Below are positions 18,375-26,759 of a DNA stretch of 64,000 bases, piece by piece (the first letter of the stretch is position 1; each line of letters opens with the position of its first letter). Location of the stretch: assembly GCA_944320995.1 (NCBI GenBank), contig CALUJQ010000005.1, positions 1-64,000 on the forward strand, read 5' to 3'. The position numbers were made by a program, and so were the translations under genes. Origin of the DNA: an uncultured Barnesiella sp. GTDB taxonomy: Bacteria; Bacteroidota; Bacteroidia; Bacteroidales; Barnesiellaceae. The notes beneath the pieces were generated by a model. It did no database searches, was not told where the DNA came from, and worked only from the letters and a program-made list of their open reading frames with translations.

Positions 18375-18923
18375 ATGAAACAGGCTATCAGTGCCTCGAT
18401 TTTGAAAGCATTGGGGTGGAAAGTGAAAGTTTCGGTCCCCGATTTCCCAAAATGTGTCATTTGTGTAGCTCCCCATACGAGCAACTGCGATTTCTTCCTT
18501 GGGAAACTGGCCTATCTCTCCATCGGCCGCTATGCCGGTTTTATGATGAAAAAGGAGTGGTTTTTCCCTCCGTTGGGCGCTTTGCTGAAATCGATGGGAG
18601 GTGTGCCCATAAGCCGGGAGAAACATACCGATTTGGTGGCACAACTGGTCGGTGAGTTTAATCGGCGCAGCCGTTTTGCGATAGCGGTTACTCCCGAGGC
18701 TACCCGCCGGGCCAATGCCGATTGGAAAAAGGGATTCTATTATATCGCACAAGGTGCGAATGTCCCTATCGTATTGGCCTATATCGACTATGGTAAAAAG
18801 GAGATAGGTATCGAACGGGTCTTTACCCCCACAGGCGATGTCGAGGCCGATATACGGGCTATCAAGTTGTATTATAAAGACTTTCAAGGCCGAAACCCGG
18901 AGAATTTTGTAACGGGATTGTAA
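18375..18923 (+). CDS. PlsC-like glycerol-3-phosphate/lyso-lipid acyltransferase
   Basis: 182 residues from the ATG at 18375; a GTG two codons earlier (18369) is possible, but AAGGG at 18365-18369 suits the ATG. The acyltransferase motif H(x4)D appears as PHTSNCDF, with the second-block-like residues GGVPISREKHTD and the third block VTPEATRR. The family moves acyl chains from acyl-ACP or acyl-CoA onto glycerophosphate-type acceptors at the inner membrane. The protein is shorter than classical PlsC (about 240) and lacks a clear membrane anchor, which places it with a short Bacteroidota subgroup. The acceptor is unknown. It lies in an operon with the genes on either side. Confidence 0.85.
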   Translation: MKQAISASILKALGWKVKVSVPDFPKCVICVAPHTSNCDFFLGKLAYLSIGRYAGFMMKKEWFFPPLGALLKSMGGVPISREKHTDLVAQLVGEFNRRSRFAIAVTPEATRRANADWKKGFYYIAQGANVPIVLAYIDYGKKEIGIERVFTPTGDVEADIRAIKLYYKDFQGRNPENFVTGL

Positions 18924-18975
18924 TTGGTCAAGAGCCCTCTTTTAGAGAGTATAGCTCTTTTTATTTCATTAGAAT

Positions 18976-19761
18976 ATGAGCGATTCTTTGCGCGTTGCGT
19001 TGTTGCAGACCGATATTGCGTGGGAGGACAAACTGTCCAATTTGGAAGCCTGCGAGACTTTGCTTTCTCGTCTTGCGGGACGATGCGATATTGCCGTTTT
19101 CCCCGAGATGTTTACTACCGGATTTTCCATGCGTGCCGAGGCGTTGTCTGAACCCGTCACCGGCCCTACGGTGACGGCCTTGAAACATTGGGCGGTCGTG
19201 TATGGCATGGCCGTAGCCGGCAGTTTCATTGCTCGGGAGGGTGACGAGTGTTTCAACCGGGGCTTTTTTATCCAGCCCGATGGGGTGGAATACTATTACG
19301 ACAAACGGCATCTTTTCCGTATGGGTGAAGAAGGAACGCATTTTGTCGCCGGGAAACGGCGCTTGGTGATTAATTACAAGGGATGGAATATCAGCCTGCT
19401 CATTTGTTACGATTTGCGTTTTCCCGTATGGTGTCGGAATGTGGATAACGAGTATGATCTCCTGTTGTTTGTGGCCAACTGGCCCCAATCGCGGGCCTAT
19501 GCGTGGCGCAGCCTGCTGGTGGCGCGGGCCATCGAGAATGCGGCATACGTCTGTGGCGTGAACCGTGTGGGGGAGGATAATACGGCGATGTCGTATCGGG
19601 GCGATACTCTTGCGGTGGGGACGAAAGGGGAGATTCTCGCCGAGGCCGAACCTTTTGTCCCGGGAGTCGTGGAGGTGGAATTCGATTTGTCGAAGTTGCG
19701 TTCGTTCCGCGAAAAGTTCCCTGTGTGGCGCGATGCCGACGACTTCTCTTTGATTCTCTAA
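18976..19761 (+). CDS. Carbon-nitrogen hydrolase, omega-amidase/YafV-like
   Basis: 261 residues, the size of the nitrilase-superfamily omega-amidases (YafV/Nit2). These hydrolyse alpha-keto acid amides such as 2-oxoglutaramate and act in methionine salvage or metabolite repair. The Glu-Lys-Cys triad is visible: Glu in FPEMFTTGF, Lys in YYDKRHLFRM, Cys in LLICYDLRFPVW. The later motifs ANWPQSRAYAWRSLLVARAIEN and GVNRVGED are also typical. It is the third gene of the unit starting at 18085, 52 bases after the acyltransferase, and ends at a strong bidirectional terminator. Confidence 0.93.
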   Translation: MSDSLRVALLQTDIAWEDKLSNLEACETLLSRLAGRCDIAVFPEMFTTGFSMRAEALSEPVTGPTVTALKHWAVVYGMAVAGSFIAREGDECFNRGFFIQPDGVEYYYDKRHLFRMGEEGTHFVAGKRRLVINYKGWNISLLICYDLRFPVWCRNVDNEYDLLLFVANWPQSRAYAWRSLLVARAIENAAYVCGVNRVGEDNTAMSYRGDTLAVGTKGEILAEAEPFVPGVVEVEFDLSKLRSFREKFPVWRDADDFSLIL

Positions 19762-19792
19762 ACGTTTGACTGTAACCCTGTCCCGATAAAAA

Positions 19793-19831
19793 GGCAGTAG
19801 CCCGGAAACGGGCTACTGCCAACGTTTTTTT
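19793..19831 (+). terminator. Bidirectional terminator
   Basis: A perfect 12-bp stem (19793-19804 with 19809-19820) with a GAAA tetraloop, then AACG and seven T. It separates the convergent genes ending at 19761 and 19876. Confidence 0.9.
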
Positions 19832-19875
19832 GTGGAATATGATGTATGTGTGTTCGTCCTTTTAGTTACGGCTGC

Positions 19876-20271
19876 CTATTCTCCCTTTTTCTCTCGTAAC
19901 TTGCATTCCCAAATAACACCTTTGTTTTTGGCCCCTTTGAAAAAGGCATTGACGGCCTCTCTTCTTTGCGGGGGCATCAATCCTCCCGCTTTCAGATAGA
20001 CTTTCCCCTCTTGGTCATAAACGACCGTGGTGCTTTTGTCAAAGGCCCCGGGTGTAGGACAATAAACAGCATAGTAGTTTTCGCCCTCTTTTTCGAAGAG
20101 CGTAATCTGGCACTCGGTATCCCGCAACCCTTTTACGCGATCTTTCAGCCATGCAATTTCATCGACGGGATTATTCAGCTCGGGATTTTTCTCTATCACG
20201 TATTTGCTGCTTGAACAAGCGAATAACAGTAAACAGCAGCATATCAGACTACAATATTTTATGACTTTCAT
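19876..20271 (-). CDS. Small lipoprotein downstream of an ABC exporter
   Basis: 131 residues. The N-terminus is a Cys-rich lipoprotein signal (YCSLICCCLLLFAC) with lipobox LFAC and Ser residues after it. The mature part is a small alpha/beta domain (ECQITLFEKEGENYYAVYCPTPG, STTVVYDQEGKVYLKAGG) with no recognised family. It starts 12 bases after the permease stop, so it is the third gene of the ABC operon. A role as an envelope partner of that transporter is inferred only from position. Confidence 0.75.
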   Translation of the reverse strand: MKVIKYCSLICCCLLLFACSSSKYVIEKNPELNNPVDEIAWLKDRVKGLRDTECQITLFEKEGENYYAVYCPTPGAFDKSTTVVYDQEGKVYLKAGGLMPPQRREAVNAFFKGAKNKGVIWECKLREKKGE

Positions 20272-20283
20272 GGCAGTAAGTAA

Positions 20284-21627
20284 TTAGGCTTTGTAACGTA
20301 TCCATTTGATCATCTCTTTATAGCTGGGCTTTTTGCCATACATGAGAATGCCCACCCGATAGATTCGTCCGGCTATCCAAGCCAGCCCGATGGCCGACCC
20401 GTAGAGGATTATCATCGATAACGCCAACTCCCATGTAGAGACTCCGAATGGTATGCGCACCATCATGACGATGGGTGAGGTGAAAGGTATCATCGAACAC
20501 CACATGGCCAGCGGCCCGTCGGGATTTTCGGCACTGAAAATGCCGGCATAGAGGGCAAAGATGATAATAAAGGTAATGGGAATCATGAATTGCTGTGTGT
20601 CCGACTCGTTATCGACAGCCGACCCGATGGCGGCAAAAAGCGAAGCGTAAAGGATATAGCCGCCGATAAAGAAGAACACGAAACAGATGAGCAACTGGGT
20701 GATGTTGATGCTATCCATGAGCCGTTGTATCTCTTGCGCGATTCCCGTTTCTCCTACGGCCAACTGGGCGGCATCGGCCCCGTTCATGCCTCCGGCCATG
20801 GCTGTCATGCCTTCGATACTGGCGGCATCGGGAGTCCCGCCCAACGAGAAGATTGCTCCGGCCGATATAAGTATGCCGGCAATGAAGAGAATCCATATAC
20901 CCAGTTGCGTGAGTCCTACCAGCCCGATGCTTACGATTTTGCCGATCATCAGTTCAAACGGTTTGACCGATGAAACCATCACTTCGACGATACGGTTGGT
21001 TTTTTCTTGCATGACACTCGACATTACCTGCCCGCCGTAGAGCATGAGGAACATGTAGATAATGAGTGTCATGGCCATGCCGATGACCATCACCATCTCC
21101 GACGAGGTTTGTGTTTCGGCACCGTCTTCTTCCAGTCGTATGGTGTCGATCGAGAGATTCACGTCCGACTCGTCGATGATTTGTTGGATATTGGGAATGT
21201 TGTAGGAGAGCAGTTTCTCGTTTTTCAGGAACTCTTCCATTTGGGTTTTAATCATCAACTCGCAACTGTTGGTAATCTGTTTTTGCGAGTAGATGGTCAT
21301 GCCGCTGGGGTTGTCCAGCAGGTTGCCTTTGATGATGACATAGGCATAGGGTTGCGAGTCGCCGTCTCGCATCTGCGACGGGGTGAATGTCCCTTGGGTA
21401 TAGGTAAACTGGTACTCTTCCGAGTCTTGGTATATACCTTCGTAAAGTCCCGTTTGGTCGATAATGGCGATTTGCCGGGTCTCGTCGCTCGACAGTTGTG
21501 CGAGCCAAATAGGGGCGAAAATGAGAGCTACCATAATGATGGGCGAGAGAATCGTCATGAGAATGAACGATTTCTTTTGTACGCGGGTGAGATATTCCCG
21601 TTCTATGATAAGCGATATTTTACTCAT
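20284..21627 (-). CDS. ABC exporter permease, NatB/ABC-2 type
   Basis: 447 residues. One membrane helix near residues 23-45 (FILMTILSPIIMVALIFAPIW) precedes a large extracytoplasmic domain (to about residue 175). About five more membrane segments follow (MVMVIGMAMTLIIYMFLMLYG; LGIWILFIAGILISAG; LLICFVFFFIGGYILYASLFA; FIIIFALYAGIFSA; ELALSMIILYGSAIGLAWIAG). This is the NatB/YhaP layout of ABC-2 permeases linked to sodium or drug export. The motif GGQVMSSVMQEKTNRIVEVMVSSVKPFELMIGKI is diagnostic of the coupling region. It follows the ATPase by 16 bases. Confidence 0.92.
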   Translation of the reverse strand: MSKISLIIEREYLTRVQKKSFILMTILSPIIMVALIFAPIWLAQLSSDETRQIAIIDQTGLYEGIYQDSEEYQFTYTQGTFTPSQMRDGDSQPYAYVIIKGNLLDNPSGMTIYSQKQITNSCELMIKTQMEEFLKNEKLLSYNIPNIQQIIDESDVNLSIDTIRLEEDGAETQTSSEMVMVIGMAMTLIIYMFLMLYGGQVMSSVMQEKTNRIVEVMVSSVKPFELMIGKIVSIGLVGLTQLGIWILFIAGILISAGAIFSLGGTPDAASIEGMTAMAGGMNGADAAQLAVGETGIAQEIQRLMDSINITQLLICFVFFFIGGYILYASLFAAIGSAVDNESDTQQFMIPITFIIIFALYAGIFSAENPDGPLAMWCSMIPFTSPIVMMVRIPFGVSTWELALSMIILYGSAIGLAWIAGRIYRVGILMYGKKPSYKEMIKWIRYKA

Positions 21628-21643
21628 GATGCGGTGTTTTTAG

Positions 21644-22573
21644 CTAAGCGTTTTGTTTTTCTTCGAGGGCCGATTCGCCGACTGTTTCAATAAAAATTTC
21701 GTTCATGGTGGGGAGAATCTCTTCAAATCCTGCAATTTGGCATTGCTGTGTGAGCAGGGTGATAAGTTCGTTGTTGCTCATGTGGGGGTCGCGTTTGCGC
21801 AGGGTGTAGGCGTGTCCCCGATGAATGGGGTGTGCATGGGTGATCTCGTAAAGGTCGTTGCTTTGCAACTCGCCTTGCTGAACTTCGATTTTGAAGAGAT
21901 GTTTTTTGTGTTGTTCGCGAATCTCGGCTACCTCTCCTTGCAGCACCGCGTGCGAGCGGTTGATGAGGGTGATTTCGTCGCACAACTCCTCGACCGAACC
22001 CATGTTGTGGGTCGAGAAGATAATGGTAGCTCCGTTGTCGCGCATCTCGAGAATCTCTTGTTTCAGCAAGTTGGCGTTCACCGGGTCGAATCCGCTGAAC
22101 GGTTCGTCGAAAATCAACAACTCGGGACGGTGCATCACGGTGGTGATGAACTGTATCTTTTGTTGCATGCCTTTCGACAACTCTTCGATTTTTTTCTTCT
22201 CCCAGCCTTTGATGTCAAACTTTCCCAGCCAATATTTCATACGCTCCTTGGCATCGTTTTTCGACAACCCTTTTAGTTGGGCCAAATACAAGATCTGTTC
22301 GCCTACCTTCATCTTTTTATAAAGGCCCCGCTCCTCGGGCAGGTAGCCGATATGCTCCACGTCGGAGGGGTGTAACGGGCGGTCGTTTATCAGCACTTCG
22401 CCTTCGTCGGGCGCTGTAATTTGGTTGATGATGCGAATCAATGTCGTTTTGCCCGCTCCATTGGGGCCCAATAGCCCGTAAATGCCGTTGCGGGGAACCT
22501 TTATGGTAACGTTGTCGAGCGCGCGGTGGGTTGCATATTGCTTGACAATGTGGTTGGCTTCGAGGTAATACAT
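21644..22573 (-). CDS. ABC transporter ATP-binding protein, NatA type
   Basis: 309 residues. Walker A is GPNGAGKTT, the Q-loop lies near PEERGLYKKM, the signature is LSKGMQQKIQ, Walker B is LLIFDEPFSG, and the switch His is in FSTHNMGS. The C-terminal 90 residues (HKKHLFKIEVQQGELQ onward) form the extra domain common in NatA/YhaQ-like ATPases. With the permease downstream it makes an ABC-2 exporter whose substrate cannot be read from sequence. It is the first gene of the operon and has a good promoter. Confidence 0.93.
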   Translation of the reverse strand: MYYLEANHIVKQYATHRALDNVTIKVPRNGIYGLLGPNGAGKTTLIRIINQITAPDEGEVLINDRPLHPSDVEHIGYLPEERGLYKKMKVGEQILYLAQLKGLSKNDAKERMKYWLGKFDIKGWEKKKIEELSKGMQQKIQFITTVMHRPELLIFDEPFSGFDPVNANLLKQEILEMRDNGATIIFSTHNMGSVEELCDEITLINRSHAVLQGEVAEIREQHKKHLFKIEVQQGELQSNDLYEITHAHPIHRGHAYTLRKRDPHMSNNELITLLTQQCQIAGFEEILPTMNEIFIETVGESALEEKQNA

Positions 22574-22607
22574 GTTTCGATTTAAATTGTGTTTGTGATT
22601 ATTGAAG

Positions 22608-22639
22608 CAAAGGAATATAAAAATTTTTGATTATGCAAA
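22608..22639 (-). promoter_or_regulatory. Promoter of the ABC exporter operon
   Basis: On the minus strand TTTG (22639 to 22636) is separated by 20 bases from TTCCTTTG (22615 to 22608), a 7/8 match to the -7 box. Start of transcription is about 30 bases before the ATG. Confidence 0.5.
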
Positions 22640-22692
22640 AGAAATGATAAAATTTTATCGTTTTTCGATAAATAAATATTGAATTGTATCAT

Positions 22693-24936
22693 TTATTTGG
22701 GTGAAACGATACGGTCGCCTATCTGTTTGGCGAGGGTGGTACGCAGGTTGTTCAACTCGACGTTCTGTTCCATGAGTTCGAGTATTTTCTGGTCGTCTTT
22801 GTTTTGCGCCGCCTCTTTCAGTTGTTTTTGTATCTGTTTGATATTTTGTTCGAGAATAGCATTTTTCAATTCGTAGATGGCGCGCGGGATTAACTCCCAT
22901 AATTTTTCACTTTCGGTTTCGACCTTTTGGTATTTGGTATGTACTTTGCTGAGCTGGTATTTTTCGCTCACCAGATCGACGGCCAGCAGACTGATCTGGG
23001 TATCGGGGTAGGTGGTGAAATAGCGTTCGAGAAAATTGGTTTCGAAACTCTCTATTTTCTCTTCCATTTCCCGGTCGAGCTCTTCTTGCGCTTCGGTCTC
23101 TTTTTTTTGTTTGTCGGCAATATCGCCGCTTTCCAAGCGGATTCGGTCGATGGTTTCTCGAAGCCGTTTCCGGGTTTCGTCTTTCAGGTTCTCACGCAGT
23201 TCTGCGATTTGCGCTTGGGCGTGTTCCCGTTGTTGTAAGGTCAACTCTATGACATGCTTGTATAGCGGGTTGTTGAATTCGATGTGGTCGATCGATAGCT
23301 CCTCGAAAATGTACTCACATACTTTTTGCCACGAGCCGGGTGTGGTTTCAAACAGGTTACGATACCCATATCGTACGATGTAGCGGACCAATTCCCGCTC
23401 GTACTTTTCCAAAGGCGAGACTTTCGCCCGCCGGGACGTTGCACCGGCAATGGATATTTCGTCCCTTGTATCGCTCGATGCAGGCATCTCTGCGAGGGTA
23501 TGGGGAGGGGGTAATTCCGAGTCGGAGGGCTGAGCCTCGGCGGTTTGGCTTTCGGCGTGAGTTTGTTGGGTTGCCGGTTGTGACGAAGTTTCGTGGGATT
23601 GATATTTATCCCGGGCGAACTGCTGTTCGGCCCGTTGGGCTCTCATCTTGTTCAATTCGGAGAGAAGCACAGATTCGTCGATTTGCAACAGCCGGCTGCA
23701 CTCTTGCACATACACCGAACGCACGATGGCGTCGGGGATCAATGAAATGCTTTGTACGATGTTCGAGATAATCCCGGCCCGTTTGATCGGGTCTTCACCG
23801 GCATCTTCCAGCAGCAGTTGAGTTTTGAACCGGATAAAATCGGTCTCGTGCGATTTGATATAGCGGGTGAACGATTCGGCGCTTTGGCTTTTGGAGAACG
23901 AGTCGGGGTCTTCTCCGTCGGGTAGGAGTACCACTTTGATATTGAGCCCTTCTTGAAGAATAAGGTCGATACCTCGCAACGAGGCTTTTATACCGGCGGC
24001 ATCGCCGTCGTAGAGGACCGTTATATTTTCGGTGAAACGGCGTATCAACCGTATTTGCCCCGGAGTCAGCGCCGTACCCGAAGAGGCAACGACATTCTCT
24101 ATACCTGATTGATGCATGGAGAGGACATCGGTGTAACCCTCCACCAGATAGCAGCACTTCTCTTTTTCAATAGCCCGTTTGGCTTGGAATATGCCATACA
24201 ACTCGTTGCTTTTGTGGTAAATATCCGACTCGGGCGAATTGAAATATTTGCTTATTTTTACCCCCGATTTGAGAATGCGGCCACCGAAAGCGACCACTTT
24301 CCCCGATACGCTATACACCGGGAACATGACCCGCCCTGCAAACAAGTCATAAATGCGGTCGTTCTGTCCTTCCCGGCAGAGCCCCGTTTTGAGCAGGTAA
24401 TCGATTTTGTATCCCCGTTTCAGGGCTTCTTGGGCGAGAGCATCGCGTTTTTCGGGTGAGTAGCCCAACCCGAATTTGCGGATAATATCTTCGTTGAATC
24501 CTCTTTCCTTGAAATAGGCCAATCCTACGGTACGGCCTTCGTCGGTTTTCAGTAGCGATTTGCTGAAAAATTCTTGGGCGAAAGCGTTGATGATAAACAT
24601 GCTCTCGCGGTCGCTCCTTTTCTGTTTCTCTTCGTCGGTAAGCTCTTTTTCGTGAACTTCGATATTGTACTTCTTGGCCAAGTATTTCAAGGCTTCGTAG
24701 TAGGAGAGCTGCTCATGTTCCATGATGAAATGAATGGCGCTTCCGCCTTTCCCGCAACTGAAACATTTGCACACACCTTTGGACTGCGATACGCTGAACG
24801 ACGGCGTTTTGTCGTCGTGAAACGGGCACAACCCCCAATAATTGGCCCCTCGCCGGCGTAGGCTGACGAAGTCCGATACTACCTCTACAATGTCGGTAGC
24901 TGCCATAATTTTATCGATGGTCGCTTGGTCTATCAT
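22693..24936 (-). CDS. dnaG: DNA primase
   Basis: 747 residues from the ATG at 24936 (MIDQATIDKI, the usual DnaG start); a GTG at 24957 would add seven residues. It makes RNA primers for replication. The zinc-binding domain has C37, H40, C58 and C61 (CPFH, CFSC). The RNA polymerase core runs over DLFAGRVMFPVY, and the TOPRIM residues are in LVEGYTDVL and YDGDAAG. A low-complexity Gln/Ser/Pro/Glu linker of about 70 residues precedes the C-terminal helicase-binding domain, which is very charged. The protein is longer than the E. coli enzyme (581) because of this linker and tail, as is usual in Bacteroidales. Confidence 0.97.
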   Translation of the reverse strand: MIDQATIDKIMAATDIVEVVSDFVSLRRRGANYWGLCPFHDDKTPSFSVSQSKGVCKCFSCGKGGSAIHFIMEHEQLSYYEALKYLAKKYNIEVHEKELTDEEKQKRSDRESMFIINAFAQEFFSKSLLKTDEGRTVGLAYFKERGFNEDIIRKFGLGYSPEKRDALAQEALKRGYKIDYLLKTGLCREGQNDRIYDLFAGRVMFPVYSVSGKVVAFGGRILKSGVKISKYFNSPESDIYHKSNELYGIFQAKRAIEKEKCCYLVEGYTDVLSMHQSGIENVVASSGTALTPGQIRLIRRFTENITVLYDGDAAGIKASLRGIDLILQEGLNIKVVLLPDGEDPDSFSKSQSAESFTRYIKSHETDFIRFKTQLLLEDAGEDPIKRAGIISNIVQSISLIPDAIVRSVYVQECSRLLQIDESVLLSELNKMRAQRAEQQFARDKYQSHETSSQPATQQTHAESQTAEAQPSDSELPPPHTLAEMPASSDTRDEISIAGATSRRAKVSPLEKYERELVRYIVRYGYRNLFETTPGSWQKVCEYIFEELSIDHIEFNNPLYKHVIELTLQQREHAQAQIAELRENLKDETRKRLRETIDRIRLESGDIADKQKKETEAQEELDREMEEKIESFETNFLERYFTTYPDTQISLLAVDLVSEKYQLSKVHTKYQKVETESEKLWELIPRAIYELKNAILEQNIKQIQKQLKEAAQNKDDQKILELMEQNVELNNLRTTLAKQIGDRIVSPK

Positions 24937-25420
24937 ACCGGTTTTGTTTCGCCCCACGAAGATAGTTATTTCTTCACGATAATGATTCGTTTACATTATA
25001 TTTTTCTATCGGCAGGGGATTATAGGGAAATATGATTCTTATCGAAAGGAATTTACTAAAAATAGATGTCCGATTATTAAATAATGTTTTAAGATAAGAT
25101 TTTTTAGCCGAATCTTTTGTACACGACTCAAAAATGTCATACATTTGCAGCGTGTTTTTCATAGTATTAGATTTAAGGTTAATGAAGATTGGTTGTCGCG
25201 AGACAACCTTTTCTTTTTTTATACCATTCCCCTCATACCTCTTTCTTTCAGCATCATAATCTTGTTTGAGATACACGATGTTTTCTCTACCGATTCGATT
25301 ATAAATTTCAAAATAAAATTATTTTTACTATTTTTTTTTACGAATAGTTGTTGAATATGCTATAATATTTTTTTTGTGAAAAATATATTTTAATTTGAAT
25401 AATAATTAAAACAAATTGAC
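24937..25420. other. AT-rich gene-free gap with a possible small RNA
   Basis: 484 bases between divergent dnaG and the secreted-protein gene at 25421. It holds the candidate short transcript at 25116-25220, then about 200 very AT-rich bases with T-runs that probably include the promoter of the downstream gene (weak TTAATTTG at 25390-25397). The minus ORF 24974-25276 overlaps all this and looks random. Confidence 0.55.
25116..25220 (+). ncRNA. Candidate short RNA: full promoter, then intrinsic terminator within 70 bases
   Basis: TTTG at 25116-25119 is exactly 20 bases from TACATTTG at 25140-25147, one of the best promoters in the window. About 45 bases after the expected start near 25154, a 7-bp stem (25191-25197 with 25202-25208, loop GCGA) is followed by a T-rich tract to 25220. 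The product would be a 60-70-base RNA. A 25-codon ORF starting at 25182 runs through the hairpin and is not credible as a protein. It may be an independent small RNA or an attenuated leader of the gene at 25421, 200 bases on. Confidence 0.5.
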
Positions 25421-26680
25421 ATGAAAAGATTTACTTTTTTAGTAGTTGCCGCATTGTTTATGAATGTAGGTTTCGCTCAGTCATTTACACCCGCGAAAGA
25501 TGCGAAAGCGCTTACTCATAGAGCGGTAGGGAAGAGAACTCAATCTCCATTGAAAACCAGTGGGTTTAAACAATCGTCTGCCGAATTGGGCATTGCCAAA
25601 GAGAATTGGACATTGCCAGAAAGAAAACCGGCACAAACGTCGGCATTGCCAATTCCGGTTGCTTTGCCTGCTACTAATGTTAGTGATGTCTATTTTGAAG
25701 CAAATTGGGATTCCGTCTCGGGGGTAGATGCGTATCAAGTAGAAGTTTATAGAACATTTGAAACGACAGTCGATACGACTATTATTGTTTTGGCAGAAGA
25801 CTTTTTCTTTGCAGAAGCTCAAGAAGAAGAGTATTCTGGCTATTTGGATTATTATTGTTATCGTGCCGATTGGTATCTTGTAAATGGTTTTGTGGGAGAT
25901 CGCTCGATTATCCTTCCTAAGGAGTCTTCAGAGGGTTGGTCTCAATTAGAGACTCCTTATTTGGATTTGAACGGTATGGAAGACTCAGATTCCACCCTTG
26001 TGATGAATCTCATTGCAAAAGGAGCTATCAACGATAAATTAATCCTTGGATACTATTATTATGATGATGACGAAAATTTCGTAGATGTAACTTTGGGTGC
26101 TCTTACATTTGAAGAAACTGATATAGTTGCAAATATTCCTCTTAAAGAAATACCATTACGCCCTGATGTAGTTTTTTATTTATGTACCGATTCTGAGATG
26201 TTTGTGAATAGTGATGATATAACTATTTATTCCGTGGTAATTGCTCAGCCAGTCCCGGCGGGAACGGAATTGTATAGATTCCATGATTATAAGCAGACTT
26301 ATACATCACCTGTTCCATTCTTTACGATGGAGAAGAATACCGACGCGGTGAATGTGACGGATAAGTTTGAGTATCTCGTATGTTCTTTTGTTCTTGATGA
26401 TTCTGGTTATTATATCACTGCTCGCTCCGATCCGTCGAATGTGATAGAAGTAGAAGTCAGCAGTGCTGTCGAAGGGTTGAAAGCTGTAAACGAAAAAATC
26501 TTCGTACACGACAATTTGCATGTCGTATTGGAGAAACCGACGGCAATAAATGTGTATAATATGGCTGGTGTATTGGTGGTAAGTTGTCAGGGTATTGAAG
26601 GCGACAACGAGATCGCATTGCCCTCATCGGGAGCCTACATCGTGAAAGCCGGCAATACAGTTGCCAAAGTCATGAAATAG
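25421..26680 (+). CDS. Secreted protein with Fn3-like and T9SS-type C-terminal domains
   Basis: 419 residues with a signal peptide (MKRFTFLVVAALFMNVGFAQ). After a basic low-complexity segment, a fibronectin III-like strand pattern appears (ATNVSDVYFEANWDSVSGVDAYQVEVYR), then an acidic beta-rich domain. The last 65 residues (LHVVLEKPTAINVYNMAGVLVVS, LPSSGAYIVKAGNTVAKVMK) match the type IX sorting-domain pattern. No enzyme motif is visible; it may be an adhesin or binding protein. The coding sequence is clearly more AT-rich than its neighbours, with many TAT, GAT and TTT codons, and it has a long AT-rich leader, which is compatible with recent transfer. Confidence 0.82.
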   Translation: MKRFTFLVVAALFMNVGFAQSFTPAKDAKALTHRAVGKRTQSPLKTSGFKQSSAELGIAKENWTLPERKPAQTSALPIPVALPATNVSDVYFEANWDSVSGVDAYQVEVYRTFETTVDTTIIVLAEDFFFAEAQEEEYSGYLDYYCYRADWYLVNGFVGDRSIILPKESSEGWSQLETPYLDLNGMEDSDSTLVMNLIAKGAINDKLILGYYYYDDDENFVDVTLGALTFEETDIVANIPLKEIPLRPDVVFYLCTDSEMFVNSDDITIYSVVIAQPVPAGTELYRFHDYKQTYTSPVPFFTMEKNTDAVNVTDKFEYLVCSFVLDDSGYYITARSDPSNVIEVEVSSAVEGLKAVNEKIFVHDNLHVVLEKPTAINVYNMAGVLVVSCQGIEGDNEIALPSSGAYIVKAGNTVAKVMK

Positions 26681-26700
26681 TTTTTTGTCGATATAGTATA

Positions 26701-26735
26701 AAGAAAGGCTTTCGGGTTACCCGAAAGCCTTTCTT
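26701..26735 (+). terminator. Bidirectional terminator between convergent genes
   Basis: A perfect 16-bp stem (26701-26716 with 26720-26735), T-rich on the 3' arm in both directions. It lies 20 bases after the stop at 26680 and 24 bases after the lpdA stop. Confidence 0.85.
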
Positions 26736-26759
26736 GTGTGATGTGAAATCGAATCTGTG

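Noticed and set aside
24974-25276. 100-codon minus ORF between dnaG and the secreted protein
   Set aside because: It overlaps a promoter-terminator unit on the other strand and has no domain or signal.
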